64,000 nucleotides of DNA from Halobellus inordinatus. GTDB lineage: Archaea; Halobacteriota; Halobacteria; Halobacteriales; Haloferacaceae. How positions within the stretch are numbered: position 1 is the first letter of the stretch; every line of letters begins with the position of its first letter. The position numbers and the translations under genes were made by a program. The notes below the pieces were generated by a model. The model had not been told where the DNA came from. It did not search any database and saw nothing but the letters and a program-made list of their open reading frames with translations. The DNA lies in NCBI RefSeq assembly GCF_024464655.1, contig NZ_JANHAV010000004.1:237083-301082 (forward strand), in the 5' to 3' direction. This document shows, in pieces, positions 8,716 through 17,283 of this stretch.

Positions 8716-10056
8716 TCAGGGGTCCCGAAGCGTGGCCGCCACGTCAGCACTCACTGGCGCGACCGCCCGGCAGGTCGCGGCCGCGACGACGTAGTCGATG
8801 GCATCAAACGATACCGAATCGAGGCTGACTGATCCCGACTCCCGCTCGAACTGATCGTCTGTCCACCTGATCTCGTTGGCGTACCACGGCAGCATCGCGC
8901 GGATGAGTAGTTCACCGCGGTCGGCGGTGCGTGCTTGCTCGACGGCATCGATTGCATCAGCCCGGAGGTGGGCGACGTCAGTAACACTCTCGACGGCGAC
9001 GTCGTCGCCGCCGTCGATCCGCTCGCGCAGCGTGTTGAACGCTCGCGTGTACACCAGTGCATCAGCTGCGCCGAGGATACTGCTCGCGAGGGTTGAGCCG
9101 TCGTCGGCTTCGAGCGCGTCATCTGCGCGGTATCTGGCTTCGGAGCCCAAGCTGGCGAGCGCCCGTACCCCCGTCGTCTCGCCGACGTCCCGATCGACGA
9201 GTGCCGTCGGGTTGTCGACGTCTTCGGCCGGAAGCGACCCCATCCGCGCCCGGACCCGCTCTCGGAGTTCCGCACGGGCGGCCTCGAAACGCGAGCGCTG
9301 CTCCGCAGTCGCATCGAGACTCGTCCGAAAGCGATCGAAGACATAGGAAGCGACTGCGACACTCGTCCGGGCTCGCTCGTGGTCCTCGGCGAGGTCCGCC
9401 ACGTCGAGCGCTGTGTCCCCATCCCGAGGGGGCCGTCGAGGTTCCGCGGAGATCCAGTTCCGCGCGGACTGGATCTCTGTCTCGATCTCCTCGTGGACAA
9501 CGGCTGCGCGGACAGGATCGTCGCCGACGTACGACCACTGTGCGAGGACTTCGTCGATCGCGCCCTCGACGGCTGCGGCCTCCGCTGCTAGATCCGACAG
9601 CGTCAGGTCTGCTGCGATGGCTCGCCACGCCGCCCGGACCTGGTGTGCGTCGACACGCGCACTGTTCGCTCGCCCGAGACGGCCATATAGCGTCTCCGCC
9701 TCGCCGACCCGGTCGATCGAGTCGGTGGCGGACTCGTAGGTGTCGTTCAGTCGCGCTCGAATCACGCCGTTCGGGATCTCTTCGCGGTCGAACGGAGCCG
9801 GGACCGCCGCCAGGTCGGACTCTGCCATCGATCGCTGCTCGTCGACGAACGACGCCTCGATTTCGATCGGGAGCGTCTCCGGAACCGTCGGCGGGTCATC
9901 GGCGACGGCATCGGCGAGCGCGTCGGCAGCGACGGTCCGCTCGCTCTCTCCGTGGAGGAGTCCCGAACAGCCGGCCAGCGACGCCAGCGTCCCGACGCCC
10001 GAGAGCGCGAGCAGTCGCCGTCGAGTGACGTCCGACTCGCAGTGTTCGTGAGTCAC
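8716..10056 (-). CDS. Tat-exported lipoprotein, unknown function, helical
   Basis: A 446-residue protein with a twin-arginine signal and lipobox: TRRRLLALSGVGTLASLAGC, with lipidation expected on the Cys. The mature part is acidic and almost entirely predicted helical (repeated Glu/Ala/Arg-rich segments), without transmembrane helices or enzyme motifs that I recognise. It would sit on the outer face of the cell membrane. Its ATG overlaps the stop of the upstream lipoprotein gene by four bases, so the two proteins are probably made together and may act as a pair (inference). Confidence 0.8.
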   Translation of the reverse strand: MTHEHCESDVTRRRLLALSGVGTLASLAGCSGLLHGESERTVAADALADAVADDPPTVPETLPIEIEASFVDEQRSMAESDLAAVPAPFDREEIPNGVIRARLNDTYESATDSIDRVGEAETLYGRLGRANSARVDAHQVRAAWRAIAADLTLSDLAAEAAAVEGAIDEVLAQWSYVGDDPVRAAVVHEEIETEIQSARNWISAEPRRPPRDGDTALDVADLAEDHERARTSVAVASYVFDRFRTSLDATAEQRSRFEAARAELRERVRARMGSLPAEDVDNPTALVDRDVGETTGVRALASLGSEARYRADDALEADDGSTLASSILGAADALVYTRAFNTLRERIDGGDDVAVESVTDVAHLRADAIDAVEQARTADRGELLIRAMLPWYANEIRWTDDQFERESGSVSLDSVSFDAIDYVVAAATCRAVAPVSADVAATLRDP

Positions 10057-10703
10057 GATCCGCTCTCCTCCCGGCGCTCACCCTCGGGGCGGCGGCAGGC
10101 CCCGCCACCGCTACCCGAGCTGTAACCCGAGATCTGGTCGGGATCGAGCGCGACCGGCAGCCGGATCAGGTTCGTCACGGCGACGCGAGTGTCGGCCTCG
10201 CAGGCAGCGTCGGCGTTGCGGAGGGTCCGCGCATAGTCAGTCTCAATCTCCTCGTCGGTCCAGCGGACCCAGCAGAGTTGGTGGCGGTAGCACTCGCCGA
10301 CGAGGTGGCGCTCGACGTAGACGGTTTCGGAGTCGAAGTTCGTCGCTTCAAGGAACCGCTTGGCCTCGTCGGCCCCGTCAACGTCAGCGAACGTGACTGC
10401 GTCGGCGTCAGCCCCGTTGGCGAGGACGTAGTGGGCCCAGTCGTCGATTTCCGTGCCGGGCGACGGTGTTTCGTTCTCGGCCGCCGTCTCGCGCACGACG
10501 TTCGGCTCTGTAGCCGGGCCGCGGAGTGTGACGTGTGGTGGGCTGACGAGCGCGTCTTCGGGCGGTTCGGAGTCGGGTCCCGCACGCGAGGACGCGGAAC
10601 CAGAGCCGCTGCCGCTGCACCCGGCGAGGGCGGTCAAGCCCAGCGCGGCAACCGTCGAGGCGAGGACGCGCCGCCTGGTGGACCGCGGTGTGTCGGAGGG
10701 CAT
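10053..10703 (-). CDS. Tat-exported lipoprotein, unknown function
   Basis: A 216-residue protein with the signal STRRRVLASTVAALGLTALA followed by GC (lipobox), then a Ser/Gly linker. The mature domain contains ADAVTFADVDGADEAKRFLE and the Cys pair ECYRHQLCW, and ends in a Gly-rich, Cys-containing tail (SGSGGGACRRPEG). I recognise no enzyme family. It is first in a two-gene operon with the helical lipoprotein at 8716-10056, overlapping by ATGA. A repeat B copy lies about 60 bases upstream of its start. Confidence 0.8.
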   Translation of the reverse strand: MPSDTPRSTRRRVLASTVAALGLTALAGCSGSGSGSASSRAGPDSEPPEDALVSPPHVTLRGPATEPNVVRETAAENETPSPGTEIDDWAHYVLANGADADAVTFADVDGADEAKRFLEATNFDSETVYVERHLVGECYRHQLCWVRWTDEEIETDYARTLRNADAACEADTRVAVTNLIRLPVALDPDQISGYSSGSGGGACRRPEGERREESGS

Positions 10704-10760
10704 CGTTTCTGGGTCCCACCCGGGTAGTAAATAGACGGCGAAGGGTCAGAGGACTGTTTC

Positions 10761-10842
10761 ATAATGATTACTCTCGTCTCTTACCGCCGACCATCGCCAC
10801 CGGGAGTGGCGCTCGGCGGTACACAGTGAGAGTAATCACTAT
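10761..10842 (+). repeat. Palindromic repeat family B, copy 1 (82 bp)
   Basis: Terminal inverted repeat ATAATGATTACTCTC / GAGAGTAATCACTAT, with an inner inverted pair TTACCGCCGA / TCGGCGGTA around GCCACCGGGAGTGGC, giving a nested hairpin. It differs at only 3 of 82 positions from the copy at 11956-12037. Its right end supplies the last base of the stop codon of the gene at 10842-11618. Confidence 0.9.
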
Positions 10843-11618
10843 CAGAGTTCTGCGCTGCTTCGTCCACTCGGGGTGGTGGACGAAGTAGTGCTCTCAGGAC
10901 CGCGATCGCCGGTGTCGTCGGCGAGTTGCACGTACGCTGCGGCGATGATGCCGTAGACGAACGTATACAGGATGCCGTTGATCAAGACGGAGGCGATGTC
11001 GCCGAGTGCGGGCGCGCCAGCGAGTTGGAAGACCGTCGGCACGACTCCAATGAGCATCCCGCTGACCGCGACGAGGAGGACGATCACGAACAGCCGAAGC
11101 CGGTTCCCCTTTGCGAGCCCCCAGGAACGTTTCAGCGACCCGACGACACCGCGGTCTTCGACGCCGACCGCGAAGATGAGAAACACGAAATGGGGAGCGA
11201 GGAACAGCCCCGGAAGGATCAGCAAGAAGAAGCCGATCATCGTTGCCACAGCGGAGACGACTCCGGCGACGAGCATCGTGAGACTCGCCCAGCCGATACG
11301 GCGAGTGTACAGTTCACTCGGGAACGAGGCGAGTTGCGCTTTCGGCCGTGTCAGTGCCCGCGAGAGCATCACGAAGTAGACAGCGCTGAACAGGAATGCG
11401 CCGATCAAGACCACACCGGCGACAGCGGTCGGGACCGGAAGGGACAGGCCGAGGGCGTCAGCCGCTGCCGGCGGGACCTGAGCGCCGAGCACCGTGTTGA
11501 GCGACGCCAAGAGCAGAAACTGCTGTAGGAGCAACAGTGCGAACAGGATGCCGCCGGTTCGCGTCGTAACGCGATCGATACCGTCTGTGAACGCTCTCGA
11601 TAGCTGGAGGGCCATCAC
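10842..11618 (-). CDS. DUF7847-like multi-pass membrane protein
   Basis: A 258-residue protein with about six membrane helices and the amphipathic segment EDRGVVGSLKRSWGLAKGN between helices 4 and 5, as in the paralogue at 4332-5141. The C-terminal tail (about 25 residues) is Ser/Thr-rich and hydrophilic. Its stop codon TGA abuts repeat B copy 1, so insertion of that repeat may have set the present C-terminus. A second repeat B copy lies about 340 bases beyond the start, so the gene is bracketed by the pair. Function unknown. Confidence 0.8.
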   Translation of the reverse strand: MMALQLSRAFTDGIDRVTTRTGGILFALLLLQQFLLLASLNTVLGAQVPPAAADALGLSLPVPTAVAGVVLIGAFLFSAVYFVMLSRALTRPKAQLASFPSELYTRRIGWASLTMLVAGVVSAVATMIGFFLLILPGLFLAPHFVFLIFAVGVEDRGVVGSLKRSWGLAKGNRLRLFVIVLLVAVSGMLIGVVPTVFQLAGAPALGDIASVLINGILYTFVYGIIAAAYVQLADDTGDRGPESTTSSTTPSGRSSAEL

Positions 11619-11852
11619 TGGCGACTACAGCGAGAGTATTCAAAAGTCCTCGAATGACTCAAATCTCAATATTACCGTCGGTCACTCGTGCCTCAAGCAC
11701 TCTCGGGATACGGTCCAAGAACGTGCTCCGAGTGTGCCCGCAAGAAATCCGAGGAGGCCTCCAGTCGCGTTTTCGTGGATCTCACTGTCACCGCGGTCGA
11801 GCGAGAACGCCGGGAAAACTACGCGGCTGACGTGGTATACGACGAACTGACG

Positions 11853-11909
11853 CCCAATCACACGCTGTCGGGCGGTCAGGTGCGTGAAGACTTGCAAATG
11901 CTACTATAG
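11853..11909 (+). repeat. Palindromic repeat family A, decayed right half
   Basis: The sequence from CCCAATCACACGCTG through GTGCGTGAAGACTTGCAAAT to GCTACTATAG matches the right half of family A with several substitutions. The left terminal repeat is not recognisable, so this is a fragment. Confidence 0.7.
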
Positions 11910-11955
11910 GATCTATGATTCTCGATCTCGACAGAACCGCCAGAAGCAGTGTCTC

Positions 11956-12037
11956 ATAGTGATTACTCTCGTCTTTTACCGCCGACCATCGCCACCGGGA
12001 GTGGCGCTCGGCGGTAAACAGTGAGAGTAATCACTAT
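11956..12037 (+). repeat. Palindromic repeat family B, copy 2 (82 bp)
   Basis: Perfect 15-base terminal inverted repeat ATAGTGATTACTCTC / GAGAGTAATCACTAT with a nested inner hairpin (TTTACCGCCGA / TCGGCGGTAAA). Same orientation as copy 1, with 79 of 82 bases identical, which implies recent spread. Confidence 0.9.
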
Positions 12038-12229
12038 CAATCGACCTCCACGCTGCGAAGATGCTTCAACGGGCGCAGTGCGAGACGATCGTCCTCGAAG
12101 AAGGAGACCCCGAGAGCGTTCTTACTGCTGTCAGGACTGGTAAGTCTGAGGGGACGAGAATCGTCTCGGATCAAACGAACGATTCTCACCGTGATGGGAA
12201 GTTATCTCGATGGAGATCCAACCACGACT

Positions 12230-12469
12230 ATGTCCCAATACAAGGCTTCCTTCGAGATAGACTCGAAGACTGATTCGTACGCCACGCGACGTATGCTGGA
12301 GCAGGTATACGATACAATTCGAGAAGAATCACGGGTCGTTCGAGAAGGAATGGACGACGCCGATGAACTCTTGGAAGAATTCCGGACGCTTCGAGACGCA
12401 GCGAAGCAGCCTACACCGGGGCGACTGATCATTACCTACGAACAATACGACGGTGAATTCGAGGACTGA
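12230..12469 (+). CDS. Small acidic helical protein, unknown
   Basis: A 79-residue protein beginning MSQYKASFEIDSKTDSYATR at the ATG at 12230; upstream in-frame ATGs are less likely because the sequence before 12230 is not haloarchaeal in composition. The middle is strongly helical with many Glu/Asp and may form a coiled coil (residues 15-60). The C-terminus RLIITYEQYDGEFED is acidic. No family recognised. It faces the gene at 12583-13143 convergently across a 20-bp perfect palindrome. Confidence 0.6.
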   Translation: MSQYKASFEIDSKTDSYATRRMLEQVYDTIREESRVVREGMDDADELLEEFRTLRDAAKQPTPGRLIITYEQYDGEFED

Positions 12470-12512
12470 TGTCGTGGATTCTTCGTCGGGGCCGACCTGG
12501 CTCCTTCTGAGG

Positions 12513-12532
12513 ACCTACGTGTACACGTAGGT
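12513..12532. promoter_or_regulatory. Perfect 20-bp palindrome between convergent genes
   Basis: ACCTACGTGTACACGTAGGT is exactly self-complementary. It lies 43 bases behind the stop of the small acidic protein and 50 bases from the end of the opposite gene. It could be a dyad-binding site or a cruciform-forming 3' signal. There is no T-run beside it, so I do not call a terminator. Confidence 0.5.
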
Positions 12533-12582
12533 GTCGGGGCGAGCCCCACACGTGGAGTCCAGTGAACAGACCGGGGTTGAGG

Positions 12583-13143
12583 TTACTCCCTCCGTTGAAT
12601 GATGGTGATAAGTCGGGACTTCGGAAGCCACTCGTCAGAGAGATACGGGACGTCGTCCCGCTCCTCGAACCTCCGGCACTCTTCCTGTAGCCGTTCATTC
12701 AACCGCTTTCGACGGTCGCTATCGACTGCATTCTCTATTCCGTGTTCGATCGAGTGTATCTGGTGAGCGATTTGCATCAGACGACGACCCGGCGACGAGT
12801 CCTTGAAGAGAATTGCGTCCTCGGTTTCCCGGGAGATGAACCCGACAAATGTGGTAGCCAGGCTTCCCCGCGCGTCGTCTGTTTTCTCGTTGACGAGCCA
12901 CTCCGGAAGTTGGATGAACACGTCGTCTTCGTCCAGGAGACCCAACAACTGCCACAGCCGATGCGTATCTTGTTCGTTGAGGAGGCCTCGCTCTCGGGCC
13001 GTCTCCAGGGTCACATCGCGGTCTCTGAGCGTCTCTGAGTGCCACCTGCGAGCGAAAGAGTCGTAGTCAGCGTACGTTCTGGTAGCGTCAACCACATCAG
13101 ATAGAAGAGCGAGACAAAGAAGGGTTCTACCCTTGGACGACAT
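12583..13143 (-). CDS. Hypothetical helical protein
   Basis: A 186-residue soluble protein starting MSSKGRTLLCLALLSDVVDA. It contains a predicted helical region with LLNEQDTHRLWQLLGLLDED, a segment FVGFISRETEDAILFKDSS, and a basic/acidic C-terminus rich in Arg and Glu. I recognise no family. The Trp- and Arg-rich middle and the lack of membrane segments suggest a cytosolic protein. The promoter side carries a full repeat A copy (13164-13249), which sits between this gene and the divergent permease gene. Confidence 0.65.
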   Translation of the reverse strand: MSSKGRTLLCLALLSDVVDATRTYADYDSFARRWHSETLRDRDVTLETARERGLLNEQDTHRLWQLLGLLDEDDVFIQLPEWLVNEKTDDARGSLATTFVGFISRETEDAILFKDSSPGRRLMQIAHQIHSIEHGIENAVDSDRRKRLNERLQEECRRFEERDDVPYLSDEWLPKSRLITIIQRRE

Positions 13144-13163
13144 TTGTCGGTCGGCGTGTGGTA

Positions 13164-13249
13164 CTATAGTAGCGTTTGCAACTGATTACACAGCCAATCG
13201 CACGACTGCGTGCGATTCGGTGCGTGAAGACGTGCAAACGCTACTATAG
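13164..13249 (+). repeat. Palindromic repeat family A, full copy (86 bp)
   Basis: Left end CTATAGTAGCGTTTGCAA, right end GTGCAAACGCTACTATAG, inner stem CCAATCGCACG / CGTGCGATTCGG. It is nearly identical to the copy at 20850 and located between two divergent start codons. Confidence 0.95.
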
Positions 13250-13331
13250 CCGATCAGATCGCAACTGGACCACCAGTCGTCCGGCGAGTCGGGACACCAG
13301 AACTTTTCCCGCGTAACTACCTCTATACAGT

Positions 13332-15203
13332 GTGCCTCCGTTTTTACTTCCACTGGCAACCCAGAGCCTGGCTTCGACACCGGTGACAGCGGAGATGTTC
13401 GTTGTCTTTGCCCTCATTCTCCTCGCTCTCGTACTCTTCGCGACCGAACGGTTTCCGATCGACGTCACCGCCATCTTGATTATGGTCCTGTTGATGGTGC
13501 TCGAGCCGTGGACGCAGATCTCGCCGCGGGAGGGAATCTCGGGGTTCGCGAACCCGGCGACGATCACGGTTTTGGCGATGCTCATCCTGAGTACGGGGAT
13601 CAACCGAACCGGCATCGTCCAGTTGATCGGCCGCAAGATGGCCGACTTCGCCGGGACTGACCGACGGAAGCAACTCGCCGCGACGGTCGGCGTCACTGGC
13701 CCAGTCTCGGGGTTCATTAACAACACACCAGTCGTCGCGATTCTGGTCCCTGTCATCGCTGATCTCGCACACGAGGGGAAAACGTCGCCGTCGAAGCTCC
13801 TGATGCCGCTGTCGTTCGCGTCGATGCTCGGGGGAACGCTCACACTCATCGGGACGTCGACGAACATCCTCGCGAGCGATATCGCGGCCCAACTCGGCGC
13901 GGAATCGCCCGGCCTCGGACTACACGCGTTCGGGATGTTCGAGTTCACCAAACTCGGTGTCGTCGTCTTCGCTGTCGGTTCCCTCTACCTTATGACGGTC
14001 GGCGTTCGACTCCTTCCCGAACGGATTCCGGCTGACGAGGACCTCGTCGAGGAGTACGCGCTTCAGGAGTACCTCGCTGACGTCGTCGTCCCGGAGAACT
14101 CACCACTGGTCGGCCAGACCGTGGGGGAGGCGCTCGGCGACGACGACCTCGACATCGACGTGTTACAGTTGATCCGCTATGGCGAACAATTCGACGAACC
14201 TCTCGCTCGAAAGGAGATTCACGAACACGATACGCTCCGACTCAGGACGAACCGAGAGACACTCGAATACATTATGGACGCAGAGGGGCTCACACTGTCG
14301 GGCGGCCCGCAAACAGAGGACGATCTGCATCCGGAGGAGGAAGAACCGGTGCTCGTCGAAGTCGTCGTCCCGTCGGGCTCGTTTCTCGTTGGCGAAACGC
14401 TGGCGAGTTCCTCGTTTCGACAGCGCTACGACGCGAACGTGCTGGCCTTCCGCACCCGCGGAGACGTCGTCAGGGACCGATTCGAGGACATCCGTATTCG
14501 CGTCGGTGACACGCTATTAGTCCAGGCACCGCCAGATAGCCTTACGCGACTCGTCGAGAACGAGGATTTCATCGTCGCCCACGAGTTCGACGAGATGACT
14601 TATCGGAGCGAGAAGATCCCGTTCGCAGTCGGCATCATCGCCGGCGTGGTCGCACTGCCGGCACTGAACATCCTCCCGATCGTCGTCTCAGCACTTGCAG
14701 GTGTCGTGGCGATGATCTTCACCGGCGTCCTCAAGCCGACAGAACTCTACTCGTCCGTCGAGTGGAACGTGATCTTCCTCCTTGCCGGCGTCATCCCGCT
14801 CGGTATCGCCCTGCAGCAAACGGGCGCTGCGGCGCTGCTTGGCGATGCCGTCGCTGCGACGTCGGTGTTCCTGCCCCCGATCGGCGTCCTGTGGGTCTTC
14901 TACCTCGCGACGGGGCTGTTGACGAGCGTCATCAGTAACAACGCGAGCGTCGTGTTGATGATTCCGGTGGCTGCCAACGCGGCCCAGTCGATCGGGGCGA
15001 ACGCGTTTGCGTTCGTCCTGGCGGTCACGTTCGCCGCCTCGACGGCGTTTATGACGCCGGTCGGCTACCAGACGAATCTCTTCGTCTACGGTCCCGGAGG
15101 GTACAGGTTTTCTGACTTCATTCGAGTCGGCGCACCCTTACAATTCCTCCTCTCGATCGTCACCGTCCTCGGGATCGCGTTCTTCTGGGGAGTCCGCGTC
15201 TGA
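13332..15203 (+). CDS. SLC13/DASS-family permease with two RCK_C (TrkA-C) domains
   Basis: A 623-residue transporter. The first membrane block (residues 20-230) contains FANPATITVLAMLILSTGI, the DASS-type NNTPVVAILVPVI and GGTLTLIGTSTNIL. Two cytosolic TrkA-C-like domains follow (about 235-320 and 335-425), recognisable by VVPENSPLVGQTV and VVPSGSFLVGETL, each ending in a strand such as HDTLRLR or GDTLLVQAP. A second membrane block (435-620) has the mirrored SVISNNASVVLMIPVA and FMTPVGYQTNLFVYGPG. Such proteins move anions (sulfate, dicarboxylates) with Na+. The start used is a GTG; an ATG 63 bases further in (MFVVFALIL) is possible. Confidence 0.9.
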   Translation: MPPFLLPLATQSLASTPVTAEMFVVFALILLALVLFATERFPIDVTAILIMVLLMVLEPWTQISPREGISGFANPATITVLAMLILSTGINRTGIVQLIGRKMADFAGTDRRKQLAATVGVTGPVSGFINNTPVVAILVPVIADLAHEGKTSPSKLLMPLSFASMLGGTLTLIGTSTNILASDIAAQLGAESPGLGLHAFGMFEFTKLGVVVFAVGSLYLMTVGVRLLPERIPADEDLVEEYALQEYLADVVVPENSPLVGQTVGEALGDDDLDIDVLQLIRYGEQFDEPLARKEIHEHDTLRLRTNRETLEYIMDAEGLTLSGGPQTEDDLHPEEEEPVLVEVVVPSGSFLVGETLASSSFRQRYDANVLAFRTRGDVVRDRFEDIRIRVGDTLLVQAPPDSLTRLVENEDFIVAHEFDEMTYRSEKIPFAVGIIAGVVALPALNILPIVVSALAGVVAMIFTGVLKPTELYSSVEWNVIFLLAGVIPLGIALQQTGAAALLGDAVAATSVFLPPIGVLWVFYLATGLLTSVISNNASVVLMIPVAANAAQSIGANAFAFVLAVTFAASTAFMTPVGYQTNLFVYGPGGYRFSDFIRVGAPLQFLLSIVTVLGIAFFWGVRV

Positions 15204-15251
15204 AGCCGCGACCGTCTCACGGACGAGCCCCAGAATCGTGAGAACTGGTTC

Positions 15252-16418
15252 TCACTGGAGACTTGGTTCGACCGGTTGGCCGAGTGTCCCTGGCGACCCG
15301 CCGCTCTGGATGACGTTGAACGCCCGCATCATATCTGTCCGAGAAACGATCCCGACGAGGTCACCGGATCCGTCGACGACCGGCAAGCGTCCAACGCCGT
15401 TCTGCTGCATCTGCTGGAAGGCGGTCATTGCGTCGGTGTCAGGGGTGACCGTATGGAGGTCGGTCGACATCACGTCCTCGACGCGATATGCATCGCGTTC
15501 GACTTCTTCGATAGCACCTGCATCATCCAGCGTCACCATCCCAACGAGATTGCCGTTTCGCAGTACTGGATACCCGATATGGCGCTCGGTAAACATCTTC
15601 GTGAGGAGATCAGAGATAGTGGTCTCCTCGGAAACCGTCTTGAGGTTCTCTCCAGGCGTCATCACGTCGTTCACGGTGATGTCTTCGAAAGCTGCCTTGA
15701 TCGTGGTCTGTTGGGCCTCGCCGGATGCAGCAATGTAGATGAAAAACGCCAGTATGATGAGAAACCAGTTGGTGAACAACCCGAGAAGCCCCAGACCGAA
15801 CGCGAACAGTTTCCCGACGGCAGCAGCCTGTTGGGTTGCCTTTGCGTGTGGCTGGTTTCGAGCGAGGAGTGCTCGTAGAATACGTCCGCCATCCATCGGA
15901 AAGCCGGGGAGCAGATTGAACGCAGCGAGCACTATATTCAGGATTGCAAGATAGCCGAAGACGAACCGGGCTGCGTCGACACTCGATGGGAGACTGGTAA
16001 ATGCCACATAGGAGCCCACGCCGAGGAGGACGCTCACGACGGGACCAGCGATAGCGATCACCAGCTCGTGACGCCAGTCTTCGGGGAACTCGGTGAAGCT
16101 AGCCACGCCGCCGAGTAACCAGAGTGTGATCGAATCGATCTCGTATCCGTATCGCAACGCGACCAACGAGTGTCCGAACTCGTGCAATAGGACGCCGGTA
16201 AACAGTCCCAGCGCCGAAGCCAGTCCGAGTATCCACGGGAGGGTCCCGTCCGTCAACTGGTTCGGGTCCATCGTGGCGCCGAACGTCTGGTTTATCACCA
16301 CTACTAACTCAGCGATGTCCCAGGCGATGAATACGGCGAAGAGCGGAAGGACGATCAGGAAAGTCCAGTTGAGCCTGATAGGGATACCAAACGCCGAACC
16401 GATTCGGAATCCTCGCAT
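15252..16418 (-). CDS. Site-2 protease family zinc metalloprotease with two CBS domains
   Basis: A 388-residue membrane protease. I use the start MRGFRIGSAFGIPIRLNWTF at 16418, the usual beginning of this family. The zinc motif HEFGH lies at residues 79-83 and the second metal motif FNLLPGFPMDGGR about 100 residues later. The six-helix core is followed by two CBS domains (about residues 245-370) with VNDVMTPGE and VEDVMSTDL marking their starts. S2P enzymes cut substrates inside the membrane, and the CBS pair probably gates activity by binding adenine nucleotides (inference). It is convergent with the SLC13 gene. Confidence 0.92.
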   Translation of the reverse strand: MRGFRIGSAFGIPIRLNWTFLIVLPLFAVFIAWDIAELVVVINQTFGATMDPNQLTDGTLPWILGLASALGLFTGVLLHEFGHSLVALRYGYEIDSITLWLLGGVASFTEFPEDWRHELVIAIAGPVVSVLLGVGSYVAFTSLPSSVDAARFVFGYLAILNIVLAAFNLLPGFPMDGGRILRALLARNQPHAKATQQAAAVGKLFAFGLGLLGLFTNWFLIILAFFIYIAASGEAQQTTIKAAFEDITVNDVMTPGENLKTVSEETTISDLLTKMFTERHIGYPVLRNGNLVGMVTLDDAGAIEEVERDAYRVEDVMSTDLHTVTPDTDAMTAFQQMQQNGVGRLPVVDGSGDLVGIVSRTDMMRAFNVIQSGGSPGTLGQPVEPSLQ

Positions 16419-16498
16419 ACGTGAACAGTTGTCGGCCCAGCGCAATAAAACAGGCCGTCAGCAAGAACGACCGGGTGAGGGAGGTGTCACAGAAACTC

Positions 16499-16579
16499 AT
16501 ACTGTCGGTCAGACGTTCGTGAATTATGTTGGCACTCACGGGAGGCCGGAATTCTTCACCTAGTTCTGTCCGACAGTAT
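16499..16579. repeat. 81-bp MITE-like element, single copy (family C)
   Basis: Bounded by a perfect 10-base inverted repeat ATACTGTCGG / CCGACAGTAT, extending with one mismatch to about 14 bases (ATACTGTCGGTCAGA against ATACTGTCGGACAGA). The interior shows no coding potential. Size and ends are those of a small non-autonomous transposon. Confidence 0.7.
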
Positions 16580-16726
16580 CATCGTCGCGCTGAGTACGCT
16601 CACAGCGTCAAGAGATGGTGCTGTAGAGCGTGTTCAACGGTGGGGAAGGCAAAACGCACGTGGTCGAGAATGATCCTAGAACTCAACGCGAGCGCAGAAG
16701 TCGGAGGTGCCGGGAATTGTTACTTG

Positions 16727-16740
16727 CCTTTATTGTATTC
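16727..16740 (+). promoter_or_regulatory. TATA box for the gene at 16758
   Basis: CCTTTATTGTATTC lies 18-31 bases ahead of the ATG at 16758, the spacing expected for a haloarchaeal promoter giving a leaderless or nearly leaderless transcript. It supports that ATG over the upstream GTG at 16707, which would lie ahead of the TATA box. Confidence 0.5.
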
Positions 16741-16757
16741 AAGGTGTAATATGTGGT

Positions 16758-17231
16758 ATGGTACTCAATGTAGAGGTTCCGGAACCACCAGACCTCTCGA
16801 ACCGAGGGATGCCACGGGAGTTCGAGTTGCAAGACGAGACACTCGGGTCAGAGGACTTCTACCGCGAAGATCTCGAAGACCTGCTCCAGGAGGGTGCATG
16901 GAAGGAGGGGTTCAACGAATGGGCCGAGTACACGGACCTCGACGAAGAGCACGTTCGAATCGTCAGCGACCTCGGCCTGTTCCAATCGTTCGACTTCTAC
17001 TGGGATCCGACCGAAGACCGTCTCCGCTTCGACGCCCCGACTATACCGGATGACTGGCGGGAGCGAGACGCGACCGAGTCGCTCGACTCGAGCACGGTTT
17101 CGATGATCGACGCCGCGTTACGGGATCTCGGCCGAGCCGTCCACGAGACGCTGGAGGACTACCTCGACCGGAACGACGAAGCCTCCGATTTTGGCTGGGG
17201 GGAAGAGACGTACGGCAAACGAGGCGAGTGA
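16758..17231 (+). CDS. Acidic haloarchaeal protein, unknown function
   Basis: A 157-residue soluble protein, very rich in Asp and Glu, starting MVLNVEVPEPPDL. Notable segments are GLFQSFDFYWDPTEDRLRFD in the middle and a helical C-terminus with MIDAALRDLGRAVHETLEDY. I recognise no named domain. The start is chosen by its TATA box and by the non-coding look of the extension. It precedes the UspA/P-loop/MscS operon by 52 bases on the same strand and could be its first gene, although that operon may have its own promoter. Confidence 0.65.
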   Translation: MVLNVEVPEPPDLSNRGMPREFELQDETLGSEDFYREDLEDLLQEGAWKEGFNEWAEYTDLDEEHVRIVSDLGLFQSFDFYWDPTEDRLRFDAPTIPDDWRERDATESLDSSTVSMIDAALRDLGRAVHETLEDYLDRNDEASDFGWGEETYGKRGE

Positions 17232-17283
17232 CCTCCGCGTGAGTACTTACTAACGCGAACTGTAGATACCAATAGGGGAGCCT

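Larger units (their letters stand above)
11619..12229. other. Intergenic region with repeat remnants
   Basis: About 610 bases containing a decayed half copy of repeat A (11853-11909) and a full copy of repeat B (11956-12037). Short open frames cross both, but none shows a motif or a stable composition. Confidence 0.6.
16446..16757. other. Divergent intergenic region with an 81-bp inverted-repeat element
   Basis: Holds the S2P promoter region, an 81-bp element with inverted ends (16499-16579) and the promoter of the next gene. No further coding sequence recognised. Confidence 0.6.
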
